A stretch of DNA of 17,720 bases from an uncultured Anaerolineaceae bacterium (GTDB lineage Bacteria > Chloroflexota > Anaerolineae > Anaerolineales > Anaerolineaceae): assembly GCA_937920255.1 (NCBI GenBank), contig CALDSL010000242.1, positions 1 through 17,720 of the forward strand. The letters run 5' to 3'. Numbering within the stretch: position 1 is the first letter of the stretch; each line of letters begins with the position of its first letter. A program made the translations under genes and the position numbers. A model generated the notes under the pieces. The model worked only from the letters and a program-made list of their open reading frames with translations. It was not told the origin of the DNA and ran no database searches. Positions 1 to 8,123 of this stretch are shown here, in pieces.

Positions 1-1742
1 TGCGCCCCAACCTGCTGCTCCTGCTGCAGTTATTATTCCTGGCCGCGCTGATCTTTGCGCTCACCCGCCCGTTCCATTGGAGCGAGGGGTTGAGCGGCGA
101 GGCGGCCATTTTCATCATCGATTCCTCGGCCAGCATGTCCGCCACCGACACCACGCCCAGCCGGCTGGAGGCTGCCAAGTCCCGCGCGCGCCAGTTGGTT
201 GACGAACTGCCCGATTCGGCGCGGGTGACGGTGATCGAAGCCGGGCAGGAAGCGGCGGTACGCGCCAGCTCCAGCCGCGACCGGCGCCAGGCGCACCTGG
301 CAATTGAAAGCATCCAATCCGGCACCGGCGGCAGCGATATGCGCGTGGCGCTCGAACTGGCCTCGGCCATCGCCTCGCGCCAGCCCGGCACGCAGATCGT
401 GGTGCTCTCGGACGGCAACGTGACTCTGCCCGAGCGCATGGCCGTGCGCGGCAGCCTGCGCTTCCTGCCGGTCGGCACCGGCGGCGAGAACCAGGCCATC
501 GGCCTGCTCAACCTGGACGCGCGCCCCGACGGCCGCCTCTCGGCCTTTGTGCAGGTGGAGAATTTCGCCGCCGCGGACGCGCAGCGCCGGCTGGTGCTGG
601 CCGCGGATGGAGCCACCATTGGCGCGTTTGACCTCGACCTGCCCGCGGGAAGCCAGCAGCCGGTGGTGATCGACGACCTGCCGCAGGGGGCGCAGGTGAT
701 CGAAGCCTGGTTGGAAGGCGCAGACATGCTGGCGCTGGACGACCGCGCCGTGGCCGTACGCCCGGCATCCCGCACCATTCGCGCCGCCCTGGTGACCCAG
801 GGCAACGTCTTCCTGCGCACCGCGCTGGGGCTGCTGCCCGGCATCGAGTTGACCGAAGTCGCCCCCGACGCGGCCGCCACGCTGGGCGCATTCGACCTGG
901 TGATCTACGACGCCGTGGCCCCGCCCGATCCGCTGCCGGCGACCGGCAACCTGCTGTTCATCGCTCCACTGCGCAGCACGCCGCTGTTTACCGTCACCGG
1001 CACCGTGGATACGCCCGCGCTGCGCGCGCTCGACCCCACCAATTTTCTGTTGGAAAATGTCTCCCTGGCCGGCGTCAGTGTGCTGGACGCGGTGGAAATG
1101 AGCATTCCCACCTGGGCCGTGCCAGTGGTGGCCGCCGATTCGGGCGCGGAAAGCACCCCGGCCCTGTTCTACGGCGAGACGGAGGGGCGGCGGGTGGCCG
1201 TGCTGGCCTTTGACCTGCGTCACTCGGATCTACCCCTGCAGCCGGCCTTCCCGCTGCTGTGGGTCAACCTGACCAACTGGCTGGCCCCCGGCCTGCGCAG
1301 CGATATTCCCACCCAGGTGCAGGCGGGCGAGAGCCTGGCCTTTCCGCTGCCCGAGGGCGCGCAGACCGTCACGGTCACCCGCCCAGACGGCAGCCGTGTG
1401 CAGGTCAGCGGCGAGGCCGGGCGCGCGGTGTTCACCGATACCGCGCAACTCGGCTTGTACCAGATCGACCTGGGCGAAGACCGCCGCGCCGGGTTTGCCG
1501 CCAACCTGTTCTCCGAGCAGGAATCGCGGCTGGAGCCGGCCGCCAACCTGCCCGGCATGGATGCCGCCGAAGCCGCGGCGGCCGCTGCTCCGCTGCAGGG
1601 CATGCGTGAGTGGTGGCGCCCGCTGGCGTTCCTCGCGCTGGGCCTGCTGGTGGGCGAATGGCTGGTCTACCAGCGTGCCGCCCTCGCCCGCCTGCGCGAT
1701 ACGCTGCGTCAGGGTTGGAGTATAAAAAATGCAAAAAGCTGA
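1..1742 (+). CDS. BatA-like membrane protein with a VWA domain (5' end outside window)
   Basis: The frame is open from base 3, so the true start lies left of the window; the TTG near base 90 is internal. About 579 residues are visible. The first 26 or so form a Leu-rich membrane segment ending in TRPFHW, as in BatA-type proteins, whose N-terminal domain would lie just upstream. A VWA domain follows: the MIDAS motif DSSAS is encoded at 120-134 and the VVLSDG strand near 400-417. The middle is a beta-rich region without recognised motifs. A second membrane helix (WWRPLAFLALGLLVGEWLVY, about 1612-1671) is followed by a short basic tail. The protein should sit in the membrane with the VWA domain outside. 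In known families such proteins accompany a MoxR ATPase and a DUF58 protein; here those could only lie upstream. The last codons and the stop fall inside an inverted repeat, so the C-terminus may have been altered. The family call is firm; the substrate is unknown. Confidence 0.85.
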   Translation, partial: RPNLLLLLQLLFLAALIFALTRPFHWSEGLSGEAAIFIIDSSASMSATDTTPSRLEAAKSRARQLVDELPDSARVTVIEAGQEAAVRASSSRDRRQAHLAIESIQSGTGGSDMRVALELASAIASRQPGTQIVVLSDGNVTLPERMAVRGSLRFLPVGTGGENQAIGLLNLDARPDGRLSAFVQVENFAAADAQRRLVLAADGATIGAFDLDLPAGSQQPVVIDDLPQGAQVIEAWLEGADMLALDDRAVAVRPASRTIRAALVTQGNVFLRTALGLLPGIELTEVAPDAAATLGAFDLVIYDAVAPPDPLPATGNLLFIAPLRSTPLFTVTGTVDTPALRALDPTNFLLENVSLAGVSVLDAVEMSIPTWAVPVVAADSGAESTPALFYGETEGRRVAVLAFDLRHSDLPLQPAFPLLWVNLTNWLAPGLRSDIPTQVQAGESLAFPLPEGAQTVTVTRPDGSRVQVSGEAGRAVFTDTAQLGLYQIDLGEDRRAGFAANLFSEQESRLEPAANLPGMDAAEAAAAAAPLQGMREWWRPLAFLALGLLVGEWLVYQRAALARLRDTLRQGWSIKNAKS

Positions 1743-1852
1743 AACGCGAAGAACGCCAAGGTATCGCGAAGTACGCGAAGAAGAGATAGGAAAATTTTTG
1801 CCTTTCTTCGCGTACTTTGCGCCCACTTCGCGCCCTTCGCGGTTCAGCTTTT
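1734..1852. repeat. Long imperfect inverted repeat (hairpin-forming)
   Basis: The left arm (about 1734-1783) and right arm (about 1805-1852) are near-complementary over roughly 48 bases, with a few mismatches and one or two unpaired bases, around an AT-rich centre (GGAAAATTTTTGCC). Each arm carries short repeated units of the type CGCGAAG and TACGCGAAG. The outer ends, AAAAGCTGAA and TTCAGCTTTT, match exactly. The left arm overlaps the last codons and the TGA of the first VWA gene. The RNA could fold into a strong hairpin that limits read-through or affects mRNA stability between the two VWA genes. It resembles the dispersed intergenic repeats of environmental bacteria; membership of a named family is not shown. 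Confidence 0.8.
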
Positions 1853-1884
1853 CTTCCTTGAATAAAGGTTTACGGGTTTAAAGT

Positions 1885-4755
1885 ATGACGATCTCTTTCA
1901 TCTACCCCTGGTTTCTACTGCTTCTCCTGCTCATCCCGCTGACGGTGGGGCTGGCGTTGGCCGGGCGGCGCGGGTTGAACCCGCTGCGATTCTGGGGCGG
2001 GCTGGGGCTGCGCTCGCTGCTGCTGCTGTTGATCGTGCTGGCGCTGGCTGGCATCCAGGTGCATCTGCCCTCCAACCTGCTCACCGCCGTGTTCGTGCTG
2101 GACGTGTCCGACAGCGTCAGCCCCGAGGAACAGGCGCGCGCTGAGGACTGGGTGCGCGCCGCGGTGGAGGAAATGCCGGTCGGCGACCGCGCCGCGATTG
2201 TGCTGTTTGGCGAAGACGCGCTGGTCGAGCGGCTGGCCAGCGAAGACCGCATCCTGCCCGACCTGGCTTCCGTGCCGGTCACCACCCGCACCGATATCGC
2301 CAGCGCGCTGCAGCTTGCCCTGGCGCTCTTCCCGGATGAAGGCGCGGGACGCATCGTGCTGCTCAGCGACGGGCGCGAAAACCTGGATAACGCCCTGCGC
2401 CAGGCCGACCTGGCGGCGATGCAGGGCATCCAGCTCCAGTTTGTGCCGCTGGGGCAGGCAGCCGAGGGCCAGGAGGTGCTGCTCGATTCGCTCGAAGCTC
2501 CGCCGGAAATGCGCGAAGGCCAGCAGTTTGACCTGGACATCAGCGTGGAGAGCAGCGGGCGCACAGGCGCCACCCTGCGCGTGTTCGCCGACGGCGCGCT
2601 GATCCAGACCCAGGAAGTGCAGCTCCAGCCGGGCATCAACCGCTACAGCATCCCCGTGCGCAACGTGGAAGCCGGTTTCCACCGCTACCGTGTGCAGGTG
2701 GTGCCCGACGGCGACACCTATTTGCAGAATAACGAAGCCAGTGCCTTTACTGTGGTGTACGGCGCGCCGGGCGTGCTGGTGGTGGAAGGCCAGGACGGCG
2801 AGGCCGCCAACCTGGTAGACGCGCTCGAGGCGGCCGAGATGCGCGTGACGCGCATCGCCCCGGCGCAGATGCCGGTGACGCTGCCCGAACTGGCGCGCTA
2901 TGAAGCGGTGGTGCTGGTGAATGTGCCCGCGCCGGCGCTGCCCGGCGGCGCGATGGAGTCGCTGCCGGTCTACGTGCGCGATCTGGGCAAGGGCCTGTTG
3001 ATGATCGGCGGGCAGAATACTTTTGGCGCGGGCGGCTATCTGCGCAGTGAGTTGGAGAAAGCCCTGCCGGTGGACATGGACGTCAAGAGCCGCGAGCGCA
3101 GCGCCAACCTGGCGCTGGTGCTCACGGTGGATAAAAGCGGCAGCATGGGCCGCTGCCATTGCGACGACCCCGACCTGTTCCAGACCTATACCCGCCAGGA
3201 AGTCGGCCAGCCCAAGGTTGACATCGCCAAGGAGGCCATCATGCGCTCGGCCAGCGCGCTAAGCGTGCAGGATTACCTGGGCGTGGTGGCCTTCGACACC
3301 GCCTCGCACTGGGCGCTGCAAATGGGCCCGCTGGTGGACGAACTGACGCTGGAAGGCTCGATCGGCGCGATCGTGGCCGACGGCAGCACTAACATGGAAA
3401 GCGGCGTGCTGGCTGCCTACGACGCGCTCAAAGACATCCCTGCCACACGCAAACACATCATCCTGATGACCGACGGTTGGGTGCGCACCGGCGATCTGAC
3501 CCCGCTGGTGGAGCAGATGCGCGATCAGGGCATCACTCTCAGCGTGATCGCGGCGGGCGAAGGCTCGGCCGAGTATCTGGAAGCGCTGGCAGAGGCCGGC
3601 GGCGGGCGCTTCTACCCCGCCACCGACATCCTGCACGTGCCGGATATCTTCCTCAAAGAGACAGTGCAGTCGGTTGGGCAGTACGTGATCGAAGAGCCGT
3701 TATACCCGCTGCCCGGCATGAGCAGCCCGATCCTTAAGGGTGTGGACGAGGCCAGCCTGCCCGCGCTGCTGGGCTACAACGGCACGTCGGCCAAGAACAC
3801 CGCGCGCATCGACCTGCTGACCCCGCGCGGCGATCCGCTGCTGGCAAGCTGGCAGTACGGGCTGGGCCGTGCCGCGGTGTGGACCTCGGACCTCAAAGGC
3901 CAGTGGGCCAAAGATTGGGTGGGGTGGGAAAGCTTCCCGCGCTTTGCCTCGCAACTGGTGGGCTGGGTGCTGCCCATGCCCCAGGTGGAAGGCCTGAGCG
4001 CCGGCGTGGCGCTGGATGATGACGGCGCAGTCATCCGCCTGGACGCGGAAGACCCCGCCGGCCGCCCGCTCGACCGGCTGGACGTGACCGCGCGGCTGGT
4101 CGACCCTGACCTGCAGGTGCGCGAGATCGAACTGCGGCAGGTGGGCGCGGGGCAATACCAAAGCGTGGAGCGCCTGCCCGAGCCGGGCGCGTACCTGGTG
4201 CAGATCAACGCCGCCGAGGGCGGCGACGGCGCGCCGCTCGGCCAGGTGACGGCCGGGCTGGTGGTGCCGTACTCGCCTGAGTACCGCGCGCAGGGTACCA
4301 ACCGCGGCCTGCTGGATGCGCTGGCGCGCACCGCCGGCGGCGGCGAGATCGCCGACCCGCTGCGCGCCTTTGTGCACGACTTGCAGACCGTGGCCGGGGC
4401 GCGCGAGATCTGGTGGCCGCTGCTGCTGGCCGCTGCGCTGCTCTTCCCGCTGGATGTGGCCGTGCGCCGCCTGGTGATCACGCGCCATGACGTGCGCCGC
4501 GCGCGCGCCTGGATCGCCGAACGGCTGCCGGGGCGCAAGGGCGCCGAGGGCCCATCCGGCCCCGTGGTGCTGGGCGACCTGTTCCGCGCGCGCGACCGCG
4601 CCCGCCGCCGTTCGGATTCCCGCGCCGGCCGCGCGCCCGAAAAGCCGCGCGAGCCGGAGCAGAGAGAAACCCCGCCCGCGCCAACGCCGCCGCCCGAGGA
4701 ACCCGTCGACACATTGGCCCGCTTGCGCGAGTCGAAGAAGAAGCGAAAATCATAG
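1885..4755 (+). CDS. Membrane-anchored protein with two VWA domains and a glutamine-amidotransferase-like domain
   Basis: The protein has 956 residues. Two N-terminal membrane helices (about 5-25 and 36-58) are followed by a first VWA domain (about 66-190) with MIDAS DVSDS at 73-77 and LLSDG. A beta-sandwich-like stretch comes next, then a class I glutamine-amidotransferase-like domain (about 290-400) with GVLVVEG and GGQNTFGAGGYL from residue 375; no catalytic Cys nucleophile stands out. A second VWA domain (about 410-590) has DKSGS at 416-420 and LMTDGW near 527-532. It is interrupted just after the MIDAS by a short insert containing CHCDD. A C-terminal helix (about 843-863, WWPLLLAAALLFPLDV) precedes a basic, Pro-rich tail of about 90 residues, probably cytoplasmic. 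The large middle part should be extracytoplasmic. ATG at 1885 fits the helix position, although no good Shine-Dalgarno is present. It probably works with the preceding VWA gene. The architecture is clear; the cellular role is unknown. Confidence 0.88.
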   Translation: MTISFIYPWFLLLLLLIPLTVGLALAGRRGLNPLRFWGGLGLRSLLLLLIVLALAGIQVHLPSNLLTAVFVLDVSDSVSPEEQARAEDWVRAAVEEMPVGDRAAIVLFGEDALVERLASEDRILPDLASVPVTTRTDIASALQLALALFPDEGAGRIVLLSDGRENLDNALRQADLAAMQGIQLQFVPLGQAAEGQEVLLDSLEAPPEMREGQQFDLDISVESSGRTGATLRVFADGALIQTQEVQLQPGINRYSIPVRNVEAGFHRYRVQVVPDGDTYLQNNEASAFTVVYGAPGVLVVEGQDGEAANLVDALEAAEMRVTRIAPAQMPVTLPELARYEAVVLVNVPAPALPGGAMESLPVYVRDLGKGLLMIGGQNTFGAGGYLRSELEKALPVDMDVKSRERSANLALVLTVDKSGSMGRCHCDDPDLFQTYTRQEVGQPKVDIAKEAIMRSASALSVQDYLGVVAFDTASHWALQMGPLVDELTLEGSIGAIVADGSTNMESGVLAAYDALKDIPATRKHIILMTDGWVRTGDLTPLVEQMRDQGITLSVIAAGEGSAEYLEALAEAGGGRFYPATDILHVPDIFLKETVQSVGQYVIEEPLYPLPGMSSPILKGVDEASLPALLGYNGTSAKNTARIDLLTPRGDPLLASWQYGLGRAAVWTSDLKGQWAKDWVGWESFPRFASQLVGWVLPMPQVEGLSAGVALDDDGAVIRLDAEDPAGRPLDRLDVTARLVDPDLQVREIELRQVGAGQYQSVERLPEPGAYLVQINAAEGGDGAPLGQVTAGLVVPYSPEYRAQGTNRGLLDALARTAGGGEIADPLRAFVHDLQTVAGAREIWWPLLLAAALLFPLDVAVRRLVITRHDVRRARAWIAERLPGRKGAEGPSGPVVLGDLFRARDRARRRSDSRAGRAPEKPREPEQRETPPAPTPPPEEPVDTLARLRESKKKRKS

Positions 4756-4760
4756 AAATT

Positions 4761-4968
4761 CGTAGGTTGGGTTGAGCCGAAGGCGAAACCCAACAGACAG
4801 ACGGTCGTAAAAGCCGATCGCGCTTTGCGGGCCACGCAAAACGAAAACGTGTCCTTCGGGTATGACACGAATTATCAATTAAGCGTTGGGGTTCGCGGCG
4901 CGCCTGGGTCGGGTTTGGGGTTTATGATGGACCGCGCCGGTTGATTGCGCCGCTCAACCCAACCTACG
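4761..4968. repeat. 208-bp element with 16-bp perfect terminal inverted repeats
   Basis: CGTAGGTTGGGTTGAG at 4761-4776 is exactly repeated in inverse at 4953-4968. The left end also folds on itself (GTTGGGTT at 4766-4773 with AACCCAAC at 4787-4794), and a small hairpin lies inside (TTTGCG/CGCAAA, 4824-4840). No ORF of note and no clear target-site duplication is seen. It occupies almost the whole gap between the stop of the second VWA gene and that of rsmE, which converge on it. It may be a MITE-like element, or two copies in opposite orientation of a short dispersed repeat. It may also help terminate both transcripts. Confidence 0.65.
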
Positions 4969-4980
4969 GGTTACTACGGA

Positions 4981-5718
4981 TTACTCCATCTCCCCCAACT
5001 CATACATCACCAGCGCCACGGCGGCCAGCGCGGCGGTCTCCATGCGCAGAATGCGCGGGCCGAGGGTGACGGGCTGCACGCCCGCCTCTTGCGCCAGCCC
5101 AATTTCCTCTTCCGAAAACCCGCCTTCGGGGCCGACGAAGACTGCCACCCGCCCGCGCTGTTCGGCGCTGGCAAGCGCCGCGCCGAGCGAAAGGCTATCT
5201 TCCTCTTCCCACGCGATCAGCGCCAGGTCGTGGCTGCCGCGCGCCGCCTGCACGGCCGCGTCGAAGCGCAGCGGCGCGCCAAGCGCGGGGATGCGCCCGC
5301 GGCCGCTCTGCTCGGCCGCTTCTTGCAAAATGCGCTGCCAGCGTTCCGTCTTCTTCTCCACGTCGCGCGCGTCCTGCACCAGCGCGCGGCTGGTGATCAC
5401 CGGCACGACCGCCGCCGCGCCCAGTTCGACCGCTTTTTGCAGCACAAACTCGAACTTTTCGCGCTGGGTCAGGCCCAGGTACAGCGTCAACCGCGTGCGC
5501 GGTTCGCCCGTGGCAGGTGTTCGCTCCACCACCGCGGCGCGCACCTGCTGCCCCACTTCCACCAGTTCAAGCGTATAGGCAAAGCCCTCGTTATCCAGCC
5601 CGATCACGCGCTGGCCGGGGCGCAGCCGCAGCACGCTGCGCACCTGGCGCGCGGTGTCGTCCGGAAACTGGACGGTCTCGGCGCGCAGGCTTTGGGCGGG
5701 CAGGAAAAAGCGGTGCAT
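4981..5718 (-). CDS. rsmE: 16S rRNA (uracil(1498)-N3)-methyltransferase RsmE
   Basis: RsmE methylates N3 of U1498 in 16S rRNA of the 30S subunit, using SAM. The protein has 245 residues, the usual length. The N-terminal MHRFF start and PUA-like RNA-binding part (about 1-70) are typical. The C-terminal SPOUT (trefoil-knot) domain shows ERWQRILQEAAEQSGR (125-140), GPEGGFSEEEI (196-206) and LGPRILRMETA (219-229), which form the SAM-binding knot. The ATG lies 6 bases after the stop of rsmI, with GAGG just upstream, so the two are co-transcribed and probably translationally linked. Both modify the small-subunit decoding region. No defect is seen. Confidence 0.96.
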   Translation of the reverse strand: MHRFFLPAQSLRAETVQFPDDTARQVRSVLRLRPGQRVIGLDNEGFAYTLELVEVGQQVRAAVVERTPATGEPRTRLTLYLGLTQREKFEFVLQKAVELGAAAVVPVITSRALVQDARDVEKKTERWQRILQEAAEQSGRGRIPALGAPLRFDAAVQAARGSHDLALIAWEEEDSLSLGAALASAEQRGRVAVFVGPEGGFSEEEIGLAQEAGVQPVTLGPRILRMETAALAAVALVMYELGEME

Positions 5719-5724
5719 CCGGCC

Positions 5725-6432
5725 TCAGTCCTCGTCTTCGTCCACGGTATCCGCGCGGCGGCTACGCGCTTCCTTGCCGGCGATCACTACGGTGTACTCG
5801 CCTTTCAGGTCACCTTCCGGCAGCCCGGCCAGCAGTTCCGACAGCGGCGCGCGGGTGATCGTCTCGAACATCTTGGTCAGGTCGTTGCCCAGCGCGGCCG
5901 GGCGGTCGCCGTAGACCGCCAGCGCGTCCTGCAAAAAGGCGCGCAGCCGGTAGGGGCTTTCGTAGAAGATCAGGGTGTGGGGTGAGTCTGCGTCCACCTC
6001 GAAGAAGCGCCGGCGCGCGCCGGGCTTGCGCGGCGGAAAGCCGCGAAAGGTGAAGCTGTGCACCGGCAGGCCCGAGAGCACCACCGCCATGATCAGCGCT
6101 GCCGCCCCGGGAATGGCCGTCACCGGCAGCCCCTCGGCCACCGCGGCGCGCACGATCAAGAAGCCCGGGTCGGAGATGCCCGGCGTGCCCGCATCGGTGA
6201 CCACTGCCACGGATTTGCCCTCGCGCAGCAGGTTGAGGATGCGCGGCAGGGCCTTTTCTTCGTTGTACTCGTGGAAGGAAATCTGCGGCTTTTTGATCTC
6301 GTAGTGCTTGAGCAGGATGCCCGTGTGGCGCGTATCCTCGCTGGCGATGGCGTCCACCTCACGCAGCACATCCAGCGCGCGCAGGGTGATGTCGCCAAGA
6401 TTGCCGATGGGGGTTGAAACGATATAGAGCAT
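5725..6432 (-). CDS. rsmI: 16S rRNA (cytidine(1402)-2'-O)-methyltransferase RsmI
   Basis: RsmI 2'-O-methylates C1402 of 16S rRNA with SAM. From the ATG at 6432 the protein has 235 residues. It starts MLYIVSTPIGNLGDIT, the normal N-terminus of the family, and shows SEDTRHTG (31-38), VTDAGTPGISDPG (78-90), IPGAAALI (108-115), FRGFPPRK (129-136) and FYESPYRL (156-163), all of the tetrapyrrole-methylase fold. The usual RELTK motif reads GNDLTK (182-187). It ends in an acidic tail (DTVDEDED) and is shorter than the E. coli enzyme (about 286 residues). A longer start at 6471 would lie inside a palindrome and add 13 residues that do not resemble the family, so I reject it. No clear Shine-Dalgarno precedes 6432. 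It lies 6 bases upstream of rsmE in the same direction. Confidence 0.95.
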   Translation of the reverse strand: MLYIVSTPIGNLGDITLRALDVLREVDAIASEDTRHTGILLKHYEIKKPQISFHEYNEEKALPRILNLLREGKSVAVVTDAGTPGISDPGFLIVRAAVAEGLPVTAIPGAAALIMAVVLSGLPVHSFTFRGFPPRKPGARRRFFEVDADSPHTLIFYESPYRLRAFLQDALAVYGDRPAALGNDLTKMFETITRAPLSELLAGLPEGDLKGEYTVVIAGKEARSRRADTVDEDED

Positions 6433-6456
6433 GGAGTTTATTTTTGCCGAGTTGGT

Positions 6457-6510
6457 GCGCGTAGGGTGCATTAGGGTGCGCCTAGGCGCACCCTAATGCA
6501 CCCTACGCGC
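6457..6510. repeat. Perfect 54-bp palindrome
   Basis: Bases 6457-6483 pair exactly with 6484-6510, with no loop, centred on CCTAGG. Each arm contains TAGGGTGC twice (TAGGGTGCATTAGGGTGC), so the element is built from repeated units. The pairing stops at 6456/6511. It lies in the untranslated region upstream of rsmI, beside the metK terminator. It is probably a dispersed palindromic repeat; as RNA it would form a very stable hairpin 24 bases before the rsmI start. Confidence 0.9.
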
Positions 6511-6549
6511 TACAAAACGCGGGACGGAGCTGTGCTGCCGTCCCGCGTT
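6511..6549 (-). terminator. Intrinsic terminator after metK
   Basis: A 12-bp perfect stem (6516-6527 with 6538-6549, AACGCGGGACGG) closes a 10-base loop. On the minus strand it is followed by a short T-rich stretch (TTTTG). It lies 13 bases beyond the metK stop. The T tract is short, so it may be leaky and let some transcription reach rsmI and rsmE. Confidence 0.7.
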
Positions 6550-6562
6550 GGTTTTGGTTGGG

Positions 6563-7795
6563 TTAATCAGCCGGAGCGCTCTCGCTCAGGTGCGCGGCTT
6601 CGCGCAGAGCGGCGGCCTTATCGGTTCGCTCCCAGGTCAGGTCCAGGTCGTCGCGGCCGAAGTGGCCGTAGGCGGCCACCTGGCGGTAGATCGGGCGGCG
6701 CAGTTGCAGGTCGCGGATGATCGCGCCGGGGCGCAGGTCGAAGTGCTCGGTCACCAGGCGGGCGATTTCATCGTCTTCGATGGCGCCGGTACCAAAGGTT
6801 TCGACGTTGACGCTCAATGGGTGGGCCACGCCGATGGCATAGGCGAGCTGGATCTCGCAGCGCTGGGCCAGGCCGGCGGCCACGATGTTCTTGGCCACAT
6901 AGCGCGCGGCGTAGGCGGCCGAGCGGTCGACTTTCGTCGGGTCTTTGCCCGAGAACGCGCCGCCGCCGTGGCGGCCCATGCCGCCGTAGGTGTCGACGAT
7001 GATCTTGCGGCCGGTCACGCCCGCGTCGCCCATCGGGCCGCCGATGACAAAGCGGCCGGTGGGGTTGACGTAGATCTTGATGTTCTCGTCGACCATATCG
7101 GCCGGGATGGTGGGCAGGATCACATGGTCGATGATCGCGGCGCGAATATCTTCCTGGCTGATATCGGGTGAGTGCTGGGTCGAAATGAGCACAGTGTCGA
7201 CGCGGGCAGGCTTGCCGTAGTGGTATTCCACCGTCACCTGGCTCTTGCCGTCGGGGCGCAACCAGGGCAGGGTGCCGTCCTTGCGCACTTCCGCCAGGCG
7301 GCGGGTGAGCTTGTGGGCCAGGTAGATCGGCATGGGCATCAGCGCCTGGGTTTCATTGCAGGCAAAACCGAACATCATGCCCTGATCGCCGGCGCCCACG
7401 GCCTCGATCTCGGCTTCGGTCATTTCGCCCTGCTTGGCTTCCAGAGCCTTGTCCACGCCCATGGCGATATCGGTCGACTGGCTGGCAATCGCCGCCTGCA
7501 CGCCGCAGGTATGGCCATCAAAGCCCTTGTCGCTGCTGTCGTAGCCAATTTCATTGACCACGCGGCGCACCAGCTCGTCAAAGTTGACGAAGGCGTTGGT
7601 GGTGATCTCGCCCAGCAGCATCACAAAACCGGTCTTGGTGGCGGTTTCGCAGGCCACGCGCGACATCGGATCCTGCTCGAGGCAGGCGTCCAGGACAGCA
7701 TCGCTGACCTGGTCGCAGAGCTTATCCGGGTGCCCTTCCGTGACCGATTCAGAGGTGAACAGGTACCGCGGCGCGCTCATAAAGGTGGTATTCAT
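6563..7795 (-). CDS. metK: S-adenosylmethionine synthetase (methionine adenosyltransferase) MetK
   Basis: MetK makes S-adenosylmethionine from methionine and ATP in the cytoplasm. The protein has 410 residues (usual bacterial length 380-410). Both family signatures are intact: GAGDQGMMFGFA (134-145) and GGGAFSGKD (277-285). The ATP-site SVTEGHPDK is at 17-25. I place the start at the ATG at 7795 because GGAGGA lies about 10 bases upstream of it. An in-frame ATG further up, at 7855, falls inside the riboswitch terminator stem. The ATG at 7780 (MSAPRYLFTSESV) would also fit the family. The gene is alone behind a SAM-I riboswitch and has its own hairpin terminator. Its product is the cofactor of the downstream RsmI and RsmE. 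Confidence 0.97.
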   Translation of the reverse strand: MNTTFMSAPRYLFTSESVTEGHPDKLCDQVSDAVLDACLEQDPMSRVACETATKTGFVMLLGEITTNAFVNFDELVRRVVNEIGYDSSDKGFDGHTCGVQAAIASQSTDIAMGVDKALEAKQGEMTEAEIEAVGAGDQGMMFGFACNETQALMPMPIYLAHKLTRRLAEVRKDGTLPWLRPDGKSQVTVEYHYGKPARVDTVLISTQHSPDISQEDIRAAIIDHVILPTIPADMVDENIKIYVNPTGRFVIGGPMGDAGVTGRKIIVDTYGGMGRHGGGAFSGKDPTKVDRSAAYAARYVAKNIVAAGLAQRCEIQLAYAIGVAHPLSVNVETFGTGAIEDDEIARLVTEHFDLRPGAIIRDLQLRRPIYRQVAAYGHFGRDDLDLTWERTDKAAALREAAHLSESAPAD

Positions 7796-7816
7796 GTTTG
7801 AAATTCCTCCGATGAA

Positions 7817-7852
7817 CAAAAAATTGCCCCGTCCGGAACAGCGAGGGGCAAT
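7817..7852 (-). terminator. Riboswitch expression-platform terminator for metK
   Basis: On the minus strand ATTGCCCC (7845-7852) pairs with GGGGCAAT (7823-7830), followed by TTTTTTG: a classical intrinsic terminator. Its 5' arm overlaps TGCCCCTC (7843-7850), which can instead pair with the 3' side of aptamer helix P1 (7868-7876) over 8 bp with one bulged A, forming an antiterminator. SAM binding, by keeping P1 closed, should let the terminator form and switch metK off. Confidence 0.85.
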
Positions 7853-7871
7853 CATGCGCGATGCGGCTGCC

Positions 7872-7989
<118 letters not shown>

Positions 7990-8022
7990 CCTTTGGGGGC
8001 GAACTCAATTCGATTAAATTGC

Positions 8023-8051
8023 ATGTTATCACAACTCTTAGGGGTTGTCAA
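8023..8051 (-). promoter_or_regulatory. metK promoter (sigma70-type)
   Basis: On the minus strand TTGACA (8046-8051) is a perfect -35 box. A 17-base spacer leads to TAACAT (8023-8028) as -10. Transcription should begin near 8016, about 30 bases before the riboswitch P1 helix. Confidence 0.75.
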
Positions 8052-8123
8052 ACATTGATCATGAAAACGTATTACAAGCGAAATTGGATATAACGAATCT
8101 GTAAATGGCCGGCCTCGCTGCGC

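Noticed and set aside
33..1223. Long open frame antisense to the first VWA gene
   Set aside because: It encodes Gly/Arg/His/Gln-rich sequence without motifs, as expected from the complement of a GC-rich gene, while the sense strand shows a VWA domain.
4761..4968. Insertion sequence
   Set aside because: No transposase gene fits into 208 bp, and no target-site duplication is visible.
4945..5985. Plus-strand open frame across rsmE and rsmI
   Set aside because: It spans the junction of two well-recognised minus-strand genes and has a shadow-type composition.
6433..6471. Longer rsmI start at 6471
   Set aside because: The extra 13 residues come from the palindrome and adjoining leader and do not resemble RsmI, whose family start MLYIVSTPIGNLGD begins at 6432.
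6457..6510. CRISPR-like repeat
   Set aside because: There is one palindrome with internal unit doubling, no spacer array and no cas gene.
7796..7855. Longer metK start at 7855
   Set aside because: It would translate the riboswitch terminator; GGAGGA and the family alignment favour 7795.
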